Source: Caldipriscus sp964426895 (lineage in GTDB: Bacteria > Hydrothermota > Hydrothermia > LBFQ01). From it: 8,713 nt of DNA. Positions 1 to 6,860 of the stretch are shown here, in pieces (positions within the stretch are counted from its first letter, which is position 1; each line of letters opens with the position of its first letter). Both the position numbers and the translations under genes were made by a program. The stretch covers positions 1-8,713 of the forward strand of contig CAYRSH010000063.1 of the NCBI GenBank assembly GCA_964426895.1. The letters run 5' to 3'. The notes below the pieces were generated by a model. That model saw only the letters and a program-made list of their open reading frames with translations. It was not told the DNA's origin and did no database searches.

Positions 1-1
1 C

Positions 2-331
2 GTGGGTGATACGGCGAGGTATTTAAAGGCGGCAAGTTATATATACTTTTATCGTGGCGACACTTTTGTTTTGCGCTTTGTAAGGGATAGTTTGAAAATA
101 ACAACGGACTCCCTTAGGAAACTCGTTGAGTTCGATACCCTCGGATATTTCAAGGCCATAACATTAAAAGGGGATACCATAAGCAAAGAGGATTTGAAGG
201 GTAAGACGGTTGTTATAAACTTTTGGGCTACTTGGTGTGGTTCTTGCGTTTCGGAAATACCCCATTTAAACGAATTGGTTGATAGGTTTAAGGGCGATAC
301 CAATGTCCTTCTTATAGCGATAAGCGACTAA
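2..331 (+). CDS. TlpA/ResA-type thioredoxin-like protein, 5' truncated by the window and ended early by a stop
   Basis: This is the visible part of a thioredoxin-fold protein of the TlpA/ResA group, which normally reduces or exchanges disulfides outside the cytoplasm. The GTG at position 2 is only the first codon in the window, so the true start is probably upstream. Residues 1-50 are an unrecognised N-terminal region. Residues 51-109 form the start of the thioredoxin fold: a KGKTVVINFWATWC-type strand leading to the active site WCGSC (residues 78-82, redox cysteines 79 and 82), then a helix and the strand NVLLIAISD. The frame stops at TAA (329-331), well before the cis-proline strand that every thioredoxin fold needs. 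That strand is found in the same frame just downstream (see 332-460). The domain assignment is firm. Whether this short product is functional is doubtful. Confidence 0.75.
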   Translation: MGDTARYLKAASYIYFYRGDTFVLRFVRDSLKITTDSLRKLVEFDTLGYFKAITLKGDTISKEDLKGKTVVINFWATWCGSCVSEIPHLNELVDRFKGDTNVLLIAISD

Positions 332-460
332 AACCCAAAAATCAGGTATAATGTTTTCGGGATACCGGTTCATATGATAGTTTCCCCAAAGGTGTTTATA
401 GTTTTTAAGAAGTTCCGGGGAGTGAAACCAAATACTCCGCAAATGCCAAGGAAGATGTAA
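332..460 (+). pseudogene. In-frame remnant of the thioredoxin-like gene, beyond the premature TAA
   Basis: Reading on in the same frame past the TAA gives about 42 codons to the next stop (458-460). They include RYNVFGIPVHMIVSPK, which matches the thioredoxin strand carrying the conserved cis-proline (GIP followed by the 'hMIvSPK' strand). In TlpA/ResA proteins about 34 residues separate the preceding strand from this proline; here only nine codons do. An internal deletion plus a stop is therefore the likely history, and an assembly error is the alternative. The last 56 bp overlap the 3' end of the convergent lhgO-like gene. The residues after about position 420 do not look thioredoxin-like. 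Confidence 0.55.
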
Positions 461-1550
461 AGGCGGGTGAAACGGCGTTTAAAATGTGTATTACATTATC
501 CCTTTTTATAACCAAAAAGTCGTTTTCCATCTTCCAAGTTTTAACATTCACGAGTTGTGCCCTTATCCCGTATTTAACCGGGCCTATTAGTTTAAAGTCC
601 CCTTCTATTAAACCCTTAACATCCCCCCTTACTCCAAAAAACATTTTCCCCAACTCCTTAAACATATACCTCAAAATCCCCCTTTCCGAACGCACAACAT
701 TAAAAAACCCGATCAATATCCCCGGAGTTTCAAAACCCGGTTTCCCCTCCCTTCCAATACTCAAAATGGCATTCGGGCCCACAAAAACCCTTCCGCCCGG
801 ATGCCTTGTTATATGAACACCCAAAAATGGTAAATTCAAATCCGGCATAGGGTATATATTCCCCTTAACATCAACATCCCCTAAAAGTTCCCAATAAACC
901 CCTTTAAAGGGCAATATCTTATAGTCCAACCCATCGCCAAACTTATGGGCAACTCTATCGGCATAAATACCCGCGGCGTTTATAAAAATATCATAACCAA
1001 ACTTCCCCACATTTGTTAAAACCTCGTTTTTACCCAAAGGCTTTAAAAACTCAACACCCATTAAAACCCTTCCCCCCAAACCCTCAATATCCTCTTTTAA
1101 AGACCTTAAAACGGCCTTCGGATCCGTATTGGCCGTGGTATGCACATACAAAGCCTTTTCATAAGTTTTTGCATAGGGTTCAACTCCTTTTAAAGCCTTT
1201 TCATCAAGCACATCAACCTTAATACCGTTCAATTCCGCCCTTTCTTTTAAAACATACAAGGTTTTTAAATCCCTTTCATCCCTACAAACCAAAACCTTAC
1301 CCCTTTCAACCAACGGCAAACCCTTCTCCTTAATGTACTCCTTCAACAGAAAATTCCCCCTTATGCACAACTTTGCCTTTAAACTTCCCGGCTTGTAATA
1401 TATCCCCGAATGGATAACACCGCTGTTATTTCCGGATGCATGAACCCCCAATTCCCTTTCCTTCTCAATAACCAAAACCTTATAACCCTTTTTTAAAAAC
1501 CTCCTACCAATCGCCAACCCCACAATACCCCCACCGCAAACTATTACCAT
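405..1550 (-). CDS. lhgO: FAD-dependent oxidoreductase, L-2-hydroxyglutarate oxidase/dehydrogenase (LhgO/LhgD) family
   Basis: This is a 381-residue flavoprotein of the DAO/LhgO family. E. coli LhgD (YgaF) oxidises L-2-hydroxyglutarate to 2-oxoglutarate and passes the electrons to membrane quinone. The N-terminus carries the FAD-binding Rossmann motif GGGIVGLA (residues 6-13). Next comes the family signature HASGNNSGVIHSGIYY (37-52) with KPGSLKAKLC after it. Later landmarks are INAAGIYADRVA (190-201), PFKGVYW (214-220), FLGVHITR (242-249), VFVGPNAI (255-262), GIRAQLV (328-334) and the C-terminal SPAFTSSLA (361-369). The length is close to, and slightly below, that of the family. The ATG overlaps the end of nadC by 7 nt (ATGGTAA), so translation is probably coupled. 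It is the last gene of the minus-strand cluster and faces the broken thioredoxin gene. The family assignment is firm; the substrate is inferred from homology. Placement after a quinol-oxidising complex fits a quinone-reducing enzyme. Confidence 0.88.
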   Translation of the reverse strand: MVIVCGGGIVGLAIGRRFLKKGYKVLVIEKERELGVHASGNNSGVIHSGIYYKPGSLKAKLCIRGNFLLKEYIKEKGLPLVERGKVLVCRDERDLKTLYVLKERAELNGIKVDVLDEKALKGVEPYAKTYEKALYVHTTANTDPKAVLRSLKEDIEGLGGRVLMGVEFLKPLGKNEVLTNVGKFGYDIFINAAGIYADRVAHKFGDGLDYKILPFKGVYWELLGDVDVKGNIYPMPDLNLPFLGVHITRHPGGRVFVGPNAILSIGREGKPGFETPGILIGFFNVVRSERGILRYMFKELGKMFFGVRGDVKGLIEGDFKLIGPVKYGIRAQLVNVKTWKMENDFLVIKRDNVIHILNAVSPAFTSSLAFAEYLVSLPGTS

Positions 1551-2350
1551 TCCACAACTTCTAAACTCATGTCAATTGGTTTTGCGGCTTTTGTAATTGC
1601 CCCTACGGAAATTCTATCGGGTTTTAATGATGCTATTTCCTTAACATTTTCAAGGCTAACACCCCCAGAAACCTCAACCTTAACCTTTCCCTTAGCCATA
1701 TTTATCGCCTCCCGCAATGTCCCAATATCCATATTATCCAACAAAACCCAATCAACACCGCATTCCAAAGCCTCATTTAACTCCTCAAGGTTTTCAACCT
1801 CAACCTCAATATACACATGCCTTCCAAACCTTTCCCTTATCATTTCAACGGCCCTTTTTATCCCCCCCGCTATCCTCTTATGGTTATCCTTAACCATCAC
1901 TATTTCCGATAGGGTTAGCCTGTGGTTATATCCACCCCCAACCCTAACCGCATACTTTTCCAAAAATCTCATTAAAGGCGTTGTTTTTCTCGTATCGTAT
2001 ATGGGAACATCCCCGGCCAACTCAACAAACCTTTTCGTTAGCGTTGCTATTCCCGAAAGTTTTGATATTATGTTTAAAACCGTCCTCTCGCATAAAAGTA
2101 TATCATACGCATCCCCCTTTATCTCCGCCAAAACATCCCCGTATTTAAAACCAAAACCATCGGAAACACTTTTAACCGTAAAGTTAAAAACCCTTTCAAA
2201 CTCCCTTAAAACCCCATCCCCACAAAAAACCCCTTCACCCTTTGCGAGTATAACCGCCTTTATCTCTCTCCCCTTGAAAACCTCCGATGTTATATCCCCA
2301 AAGGGTGCATCCTCTTCTATGGCCTTTAATACAAATTCCCTTAAATTCAT
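1544..2350 (-). CDS. nadC: Nicotinate-nucleotide pyrophosphorylase (carboxylating), quinolinate phosphoribosyltransferase
   Basis: NadC converts quinolinate and PRPP to nicotinate mononucleotide, CO2 and pyrophosphate, the step that links de novo synthesis to the shared NAD pathway in the cytoplasm. The 268-residue protein is of normal family length. Visible landmarks are the N-terminal EDAPFGDITSE (13-23), the substrate-binding DTRKTTP (119-125), VGGGYNHR (137-144), KDNHK (154-158), EVEVEN (182-187), LLDNM (203-207), EVSGG (226-230) and SVGAIT (248-253). Together these are the expected basic pocket and phosphate-binding elements of type II phosphoribosyltransferases. The start is an ATG overlapping the kdsB stop as ATGA (2347-2350), and the end overlaps the start of the lhgO-like gene. 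No nadA or nadB is in the window. The identification is very secure. Confidence 0.96.
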   Translation of the reverse strand: MNLREFVLKAIEEDAPFGDITSEVFKGREIKAVILAKGEGVFCGDGVLREFERVFNFTVKSVSDGFGFKYGDVLAEIKGDAYDILLCERTVLNIISKLSGIATLTKRFVELAGDVPIYDTRKTTPLMRFLEKYAVRVGGGYNHRLTLSEIVMVKDNHKRIAGGIKRAVEMIRERFGRHVYIEVEVENLEELNEALECGVDWVLLDNMDIGTLREAINMAKGKVKVEVSGGVSLENVKEIASLKPDRISVGAITKAAKPIDMSLEVVEW

Positions 2351-3036
2351 TCCAACATTTTACGGGCGATTTCCAGATCTTCCGGTGTATCTATGCTTAT
2401 CCCCTCGTATTCCACTATCCCAACCTTAACCCTCCAACCGTAATATAACGCCCTCAACTGCTCCAACCTTTCCGTTTTTTCTATATCAGGTTTTGGAAGT
2501 TTTGAAAATTCTAAGAGTTTCCCCTTCGTATATCCGTATATGCCTATGTGTATCAATCCTTCCCTTGAACCGTATGGTATGGGGCTCCTTGAAAAGTAAA
2601 GGGCATAACCCCTTGAATCCAAAACCACCTTAACCCTGTTGGGGTTTTCGTCCATTTTATCCCTTTTTGCAAGGGTGTAAATGTCCGCATCTTCGTTTTC
2701 CATCATGTTAAAAAGGTATTCAACCATTTCGGGTTTTATGAAGGGTTCATCCCCCTGGACATTTACGATTTTTACTTTATCATCAAAATCCTTTAAAGCG
2801 TATGCTAGTCTATCCGTTCCGGAAGGTAAATCCGTAGGTGTTAATACAACATCGCACAAACCATTAACGGCTTCCTTTACCCTCTCATCATCCGTTGCGA
2901 CTATAACCCTCGTGTTCCTTACCTTTAAAACCCTTTCAACAACCCAAACTATTATGGGTTTCCCATTTATTTCCGCCAAAAGTTTCCCCGGAAACCTCGT
3001 TGAGCCATACCTTGCGGGTATACCCACAACCCTCAA
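2347..3036 (-). CDS. kdsB: 3-deoxy-manno-octulosonate cytidylyltransferase (CMP-KDO synthetase)
   Basis: KdsB activates KDO with CTP to give CMP-KDO for lipopolysaccharide inner-core synthesis, so the organism very likely has an outer membrane. Numbering from the start chosen here (229 residues), the nucleotide-binding signature IPARYGSTRFPGK is at 6-18. ATDD (47-50), SGTDR (72-76) and the metal-binding VQGDEP (93-98) follow, then YFSRSPIPY (147-155), HIGIYGY (163-169), ERLEQLRAL (189-197) and IDTPEDLE (215-222). The start is a TTG at 3036-3034, which overlaps the stop of the preceding dehydrogenase as TTGA. It places the protein start two residues before the first beta strand, as is usual for KdsB. 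The open frame extends to another TTG at 3078, but those 14 extra residues lie inside the upstream gene and look non-homologous. The family assignment is firm; the start is probable. Confidence 0.93.
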   Translation of the reverse strand: MRVVGIPARYGSTRFPGKLLAEINGKPIIVWVVERVLKVRNTRVIVATDDERVKEAVNGLCDVVLTPTDLPSGTDRLAYALKDFDDKVKIVNVQGDEPFIKPEMVEYLFNMMENEDADIYTLAKRDKMDENPNRVKVVLDSRGYALYFSRSPIPYGSREGLIHIGIYGYTKGKLLEFSKLPKPDIEKTERLEQLRALYYGWRVKVGIVEYEGISIDTPEDLEIARKMLE

Positions 3037-3686
3037 AGTATCCCACCCTTTGGTAATATTTCCATCTCCCTTATCCAACCCGGGTTTTCAACTATTTCCA
3101 AAACAACCCTTGCTACATCTTCGGGTTTCAGCATTGCCTCCCTTGGGGGTTTGTATCCTACTGAGTTCCATATATCCGTATCAACCGCCCCGGGCATAAC
3201 GAAGGAAACCTTTACCTTTCCCCTGAGTTCATCCGCCAAACTCTTGGCAAACCCTAAAAGCCCAAACTTTGAGGCGCAATAGGCGGACCATCCGGCAAAA
3301 GCCTCCTTTGACGCCACCGAACCTATGAAAATTATATTCCCACCCCTGTTTATATAGGGTAGTGCGGCCTTAACCGTGTAAAAAGCCCCGTTTAGATTGA
3401 TGTTTATAACCTCTTCCCATTCCTCTATTGGAAATTCCTCCACATACCCAACCCTACCTATGCCCGCATTCACAACCAAAACATCTATTCTCCCCTCCTT
3501 ACTCACAATGTATTCCACAGCCCTCTTAACTTCTTCATACTTACTAACATCCGCCTTGACGTAATTAAACCTTTCAAAACCTTCCCTCCTACCACAAACA
3601 TAAACCCTATAACCCTTTTTCTCAAACAATTCACCTATCGCAAGGCCTATGCCGGATGTCCCACCGGTTATAAACGAAACCTTCAC
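3033..3686 (-). CDS. Short-chain dehydrogenase/reductase (classical SDR), substrate unknown
   Basis: This 217-residue Rossmann-fold oxidoreductase probably uses NAD(H) or NADP(H). It carries the classical SDR set: TGGTSGIG (residues 7-14) for the cofactor, NAG (73-75), the asparagine-containing ININLNG segment (94-100), and the catalytic serine S123 thirteen residues before tyrosine Y136 of the YxxxK motif (YCASK, 136-140). The PGAVDTD segment after beta strand 6 is also typical. The start is GTG at 3686-3684, overlapping the stop of the cytochrome c gene as GTGA; no strong ribosome binding site is visible, so translation is probably coupled. The end overlaps kdsB as TTGA. At 217 residues it is slightly shorter than FabG (about 245). 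The substrate cannot be told from sequence. A role in fatty acid, sugar or quinone-related metabolism would be a guess. Confidence 0.9.
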   Translation of the reverse strand: MKVSFITGGTSGIGLAIGELFEKKGYRVYVCGRREGFERFNYVKADVSKYEEVKRAVEYIVSKEGRIDVLVVNAGIGRVGYVEEFPIEEWEEVININLNGAFYTVKAALPYINRGGNIIFIGSVASKEAFAGWSAYCASKFGLLGFAKSLADELRGKVKVSFVMPGAVDTDIWNSVGYKPPREAMLKPEDVARVVLEIVENPGWIREMEILPKGGIL

Positions 3687-5017
3687 TTAGTTGCCTGCTT
3701 TAAGTATTCAATTACGGCCTTTGCCTCATCCTCCGTTATACCACCGGGCACGGCCATAGGAACTTTATATTCCTCAAACAGTTTTTTTGCTTCCGGATCG
3801 TTCTTAACCATTGAATCCGGGTACATAATCATGGCAAAAACCCATTCCTCCTTTCTCCTGTCAAACAAGCCCTTTAAGGCGGGTCCTACGAGTTTTTTAT
3901 CAATCTGATGGCAGGCCGTACACTTTTGTTTAAATATCTCCTCACCCCTCTTTACCAAATCCGCCGAAACGGTTTCCTCGGCCTTTTTGGATGTATCCGC
4001 TTGGGGTATTACCTCCCCCTTCTTCGGCATCGGTATATATTCAGCCGGGAGTTTTACCTTCTTCCAAGACATTACGAGCATAGTTAAGGCCAACTTCTCT
4101 TCATCCGTAAATCCAAAGTTGGGCATGCTTGAAGTTGGGGTTATAGACCTTGGTTCTTCAAAGTGTAATAGGTGCCAAGAGAATATTGTTAAGGGTAATC
4201 CCCTCCTCTCAATCTCCTCCTGTATAGTCCTTCCAGAAGGTACCGGTTTTCCGTCCTTTATCTCGTAATATGTTCCCCTCATGTCAAACATCTCCGGCAT
4301 CTTTGAACCCTCGTATGTTAAATCCGGCCCTATTTGTCCCCCTTCTCCGTTTATTATGTGGCAGGTTCTACAAGCCTTTTCTTCAACCAACCTTTTCGCA
4401 AGGTTTATATAAGGGGTGCCCGGAAGACTATCCTCGTATCTGTGGCAAATATTACAGTTTATTTCAACTAACGGAGCCTTTTGCCAGTCTTTGAAGCCGT
4501 ATTCCTTTGCCTTTTCGGAAGATAACAGGGGTTCAAGCCACCTAACCTTCTTTCCACCCTCGTTTATGACATGCGCTTCCCTCACATTGGTTGCAAAACC
4601 CTGACCCCCGTGGCATGTCGTACATCCGAACTTATTAAATGGATGCTTTGCTATAAGGCCTTCTATGTCCGGGTGTGTCCTGAAAACTTTCGGAACATCT
4701 TCACCTTCAAGCCCTTTCCACTCATAACCCATATGGCAGGTTATACACCTTTCGGTTTTGTTCAACTCGGGTATCCATATCTGTTTTACGCCAAATGTTA
4801 TGGATGCGGCGGCCTCCTTTCCGAACTTTTTTTCAACCAGAGCCTTAAATTCCCTCTGATACTTTATATATTCGGGGTTTAACTCCTTGTATATGGCCAA
4901 ACCCAAAAGGAAGGCACCTATAACCGCCAACCCGTAAATTATCCAAGAATCATAAGGAAATGGGTCATCTTTAACATCGGGTAAAACCTGCTTTTGAGGT
5001 TGAGGCTTTTGCTCCAT
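3683..5017 (-). CDS. Membrane-anchored pentaheme c-type cytochrome, bc-complex subunit
   Basis: This 444-residue protein has five CXXCH haem-attachment motifs: CITCH (91-95), CTTCH (132-136), CNICH (188-192), CRTCH (216-220) and CTACH (366-370). A proline-rich N-terminus is followed by one membrane span (about 25-43), with the haem domains presumably in the periplasm. Hemes 1-3 form a multihaem N-terminal part; CTTCHGGQGFAT is a familiar element of bc-complex-associated cytochromes. Heme 4 belongs to a monohaem-like domain with a probable distal ligand M298 (SSMPNFGFTDEE). Heme 5 belongs to a C-terminal class-I-like domain whose probable ligand is M421 (VPMAVPGG, then TEDEAKAVIEYL). The likely role is accepting electrons from the Rieske protein and passing them to a terminal oxidase or other acceptor. 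It lies 14 nt after the cytochrome b gene and has a near-perfect Shine-Dalgarno, AAGGAGGT (5030-5023), so the ATG start is secure. Confidence 0.93.
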   Translation of the reverse strand: MEQKPQPQKQVLPDVKDDPFPYDSWIIYGLAVIGAFLLGLAIYKELNPEYIKYQREFKALVEKKFGKEAAASITFGVKQIWIPELNKTERCITCHMGYEWKGLEGEDVPKVFRTHPDIEGLIAKHPFNKFGCTTCHGGQGFATNVREAHVINEGGKKVRWLEPLLSSEKAKEYGFKDWQKAPLVEINCNICHRYEDSLPGTPYINLAKRLVEEKACRTCHIINGEGGQIGPDLTYEGSKMPEMFDMRGTYYEIKDGKPVPSGRTIQEEIERRGLPLTIFSWHLLHFEEPRSITPTSSMPNFGFTDEEKLALTMLVMSWKKVKLPAEYIPMPKKGEVIPQADTSKKAEETVSADLVKRGEEIFKQKCTACHQIDKKLVGPALKGLFDRRKEEWVFAMIMYPDSMVKNDPEAKKLFEEYKVPMAVPGGITEDEAKAVIEYLKQATK

Positions 5018-5031
5018 TTTTTACCTCCTTT

Positions 5032-6267
5032 TTAAATTATTTCCGGCAATTCAGGCCAAGCCCAAGGCCAGTAAATACCCCAATATGGCCCGCGGAAGTA
5101 CATGGCGAAAATTATCATTCCCACTATAATTAAAACGAAGAAAGTGAATACCAAGTTTTGAACGAGCCTACTCCTGTGGAACCAAACCCCCGTAGCTTCC
5201 GCCGGACTCTTGTCTATAAATGCCCATATGGTTGCCGCACCGCCGAGAATTGCGGGGATCAAAACCCCTCCAACAAATCCCCCGTTTAATGTAAATCCAC
5301 CTATCCTTATAGTCGTTATGGCCACCAACTCCTGCAACCATAGGAAATACCAAGGTGCTTTTGCAGGGTTGGGTGTCCATTCAAGGCTTGCGGGTTCCTC
5401 CAAGGGTGATTTCAAGAATACCGAGAGAAACATAACCCAAACCAATGTGCCTAAGGATACGAGAACAATCCTCCTAACAGCCCAAGGTGTTGAGAATACC
5501 ATTTCCGGCTGTACCGCTTCTCCCTTTTTCCTCGCTATGTTAAACTGTTCCGTTATAGCAAGCCCCTCATCTTTCCTAATCCTCCACATGTGGTAAGAGA
5601 ACAATACCAAAAGTAAAGCCGGTAAAAATATCACATGCAAGGTATAAAACCTTATTAAGGCGTTTTGGTCCAACCTCGTACCACCCGCCAAAACATAGTA
5701 TATCTCATCGCCTATAAACGGGACAGACATCGCTATTTGCGTTCCAACCGTAACCGCCCAAAGGGCCAACTGGTCCCAAGGGAGTAGGTATCCGCTGAAA
5801 GATAGCAGCAGCGTAACACCCAACAAAATCATACCCACAACCCAGTTTATTTGCCTTTTTGCCATATGACTTATGCCGTTTTTGTAAGCCCCCGTGTAAA
5901 AAACCCTTAACATGTGTAGGAATACGGCGGCAACCATCATATGGGCCGACCACCTATGCATGTTCCTTAAAAACCACCCAAAGGAAACGGCATATTCAAG
6001 GTCCTTTATTGATTGGTATGCCCTTTCAACGGAGGGAACATAAAGGAACATAAGGATTATACCGGTTATGGTTAGTATAAAAAACAGAACCGCGGAAATG
6101 GTTCCCAACCATAGGGAATACCCCCAAGATAAACTTTCCTTCGTCATCCTCGGGGGGAACCAGTGGAGCCAGAAGTTTCTGGTTATGGCCTTACCGGCTT
6201 CCCCCCTATCCGCAGGGTCAAATGTCCATATAAGTGCCCTCCAAACCTGATAGAGTTTTTCCTTCAT
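5032..6267 (-). CDS. Cytochrome b of a quinol:cytochrome c oxidoreductase (bc-type complex), one-piece b6/subunit IV-like
   Basis: This is the 411-residue membrane core of a Rieske/cytochrome b complex, which oxidises quinol and moves protons. Haem-ligand histidines are visible as pairs: H104 and H118 in the second helix (RNMHRWSAH ... FLHMLRVFYTGAYK), and H211 and H226 in the fourth. The latter pair has 14 intervening residues, the spacing of cytochrome b6, whereas bc1 cytochrome b has 13. I count about seven membrane segments (48-76, 101-124, 138-160, 206-229, 266-286, 327-353, 366-391), matching b6 plus subunit IV and lacking the eighth helix of bc1. The quinol-site PEWY motif appears as KAPWYF (303-308), without the glutamate. 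There is no cysteine anywhere, so no covalent b6f-type haem ci attachment. The ATG is preceded by AGGAGG (6280-6275), 7 nt away, and lies 13 nt after the Rieske gene. Confidence 0.95.
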   Translation of the reverse strand: MKEKLYQVWRALIWTFDPADRGEAGKAITRNFWLHWFPPRMTKESLSWGYSLWLGTISAVLFFILTITGIILMFLYVPSVERAYQSIKDLEYAVSFGWFLRNMHRWSAHMMVAAVFLHMLRVFYTGAYKNGISHMAKRQINWVVGMILLGVTLLLSFSGYLLPWDQLALWAVTVGTQIAMSVPFIGDEIYYVLAGGTRLDQNALIRFYTLHVIFLPALLLVLFSYHMWRIRKDEGLAITEQFNIARKKGEAVQPEMVFSTPWAVRRIVLVSLGTLVWVMFLSVFLKSPLEEPASLEWTPNPAKAPWYFLWLQELVAITTIRIGGFTLNGGFVGGVLIPAILGGAATIWAFIDKSPAEATGVWFHRSRLVQNLVFTFFVLIIVGMIIFAMYFRGPYWGIYWPWAWPELPEII

Positions 6268-6280
6268 AATTATCCCTCCT

Positions 6281-6796
6281 TTATGAGAGTTTTAACCTCC
6301 AATCCTTCTTCACCTCTTTTGACATATCAACCACGAGATAACCCGTAGCGGGGTCTATTTCAAGGGGATAATGGGGCAACCCTCTGGGTGCAGGACCTTC
6401 ATATATATCCCCTTCCTGTGTGTATTTTGAGCCATGGCACGGGCAGTGGAATTCCCATTCCTCTTCTATAACCTCTCCGAGAATCTTTTTCTTTACCTTC
6501 TCACCGAAGGGAACGAAATTCACCGTACATCCGAGGTGTTGGCATACGGCGGAAATAGCCCAAACCTCGCTTCCCCTCTTAAAAACGAAAAGCCTCTGCT
6601 CGGGAAAATAATTCATACCATCAGCTAAGTTTTTTGGATCTATTAGCCTAACCCTTTTTGGGGGTTCGTAAAGGATGTTCGGCCAAAGGGACCTACCGAA
6701 ACCCGCAAACAACCCCCCAAGAGTTCCATAACCGATTAGCCTTCCGATGTTTTTTAGGAATTCCCGCCTTTTATTCTTGATTTCCTTTTCGGTCAT
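6281..6796 (-). CDS. Rieske [2Fe-2S] iron-sulfur protein of the bc-type complex
   Basis: This 171-residue protein would carry electrons from quinol at the cytochrome b site to the cytochrome c subunit. The two cluster-binding boxes are complete: CQHLGC (85-90) and CPCHGS (118-123), giving ligands C85, H87, C118 and H121 and the disulfide pair C90/C120. The N-terminus has a twin-arginine motif, RREFLK (10-15), followed by a weakly hydrophobic, glycine-rich stretch (17-38), the usual Tat-targeted membrane anchor of Rieske proteins. The interval between the boxes is 27 residues, against about 13 in mitochondrial Rieske proteins; the extra part is rich in K and E. It is the first gene of the minus-strand cluster. 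A TATAAT on the minus strand lies 10 nt before the ATG and no Shine-Dalgarno is seen, so the message may be leaderless. Confidence 0.95.
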   Translation of the reverse strand: MTEKEIKNKRREFLKNIGRLIGYGTLGGLFAGFGRSLWPNILYEPPKRVRLIDPKNLADGMNYFPEQRLFVFKRGSEVWAISAVCQHLGCTVNFVPFGEKVKKKILGEVIEEEWEFHCPCHGSKYTQEGDIYEGPAPRGLPHYPLEIDPATGYLVVDMSKEVKKDWRLKLS

Positions 6797-6806
6797 AGGA
6801 CTGGGT

Positions 6807-6812
6807 ATTATA
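6807..6812 (-). promoter_or_regulatory. Candidate -10 box (TATAAT) for the bc-complex operon
   Basis: A perfect TATAAT on the minus strand ends 10 nt before the ATG of the Rieske gene. A transcript starting the usual 6-7 bases downstream would begin around 6800, leaving a leader of only a few bases. No good TTGACA-like -35 box is seen about 17 bp upstream. The assignment rests on match and position only. Confidence 0.5.
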
Positions 6813-6860
6813 TGGGGGAAAGAAATATTATTTGAGTATCAGGAAATAATTTTTAAAGCC

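Noticed and set aside
337..366. GGTAT-N12-ATACC with a T-run on the minus strand as terminator of the seven-gene operon
   Set aside because: The stem has only five pairs with a 12-nt loop, the T-run is short, and the bases are explained by the thioredoxin remnant.
419..490. Plus-strand frame SETKYSANAKED... as a frameshifted C-terminus of the thioredoxin-like protein
   Set aside because: The same bases encode the conserved SPAFTSSLAFAEYL end of the lhgO-like protein on the minus strand, which explains the apparent coding quality.
1569..2429. 286-codon plus-strand open frame
   Set aside because: It is antisense to nadC and the end of kdsB, both certain genes, and its composition (Ser, Thr, Pro and Ile rich) is that of a reverse-strand shadow.
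3037..3078. Longer kdsB start at the TTG at 3078
   Set aside because: The 14 added residues precede the normal KdsB N-terminus, lie wholly inside the upstream dehydrogenase gene, and break the start/stop overlap pattern of the operon.
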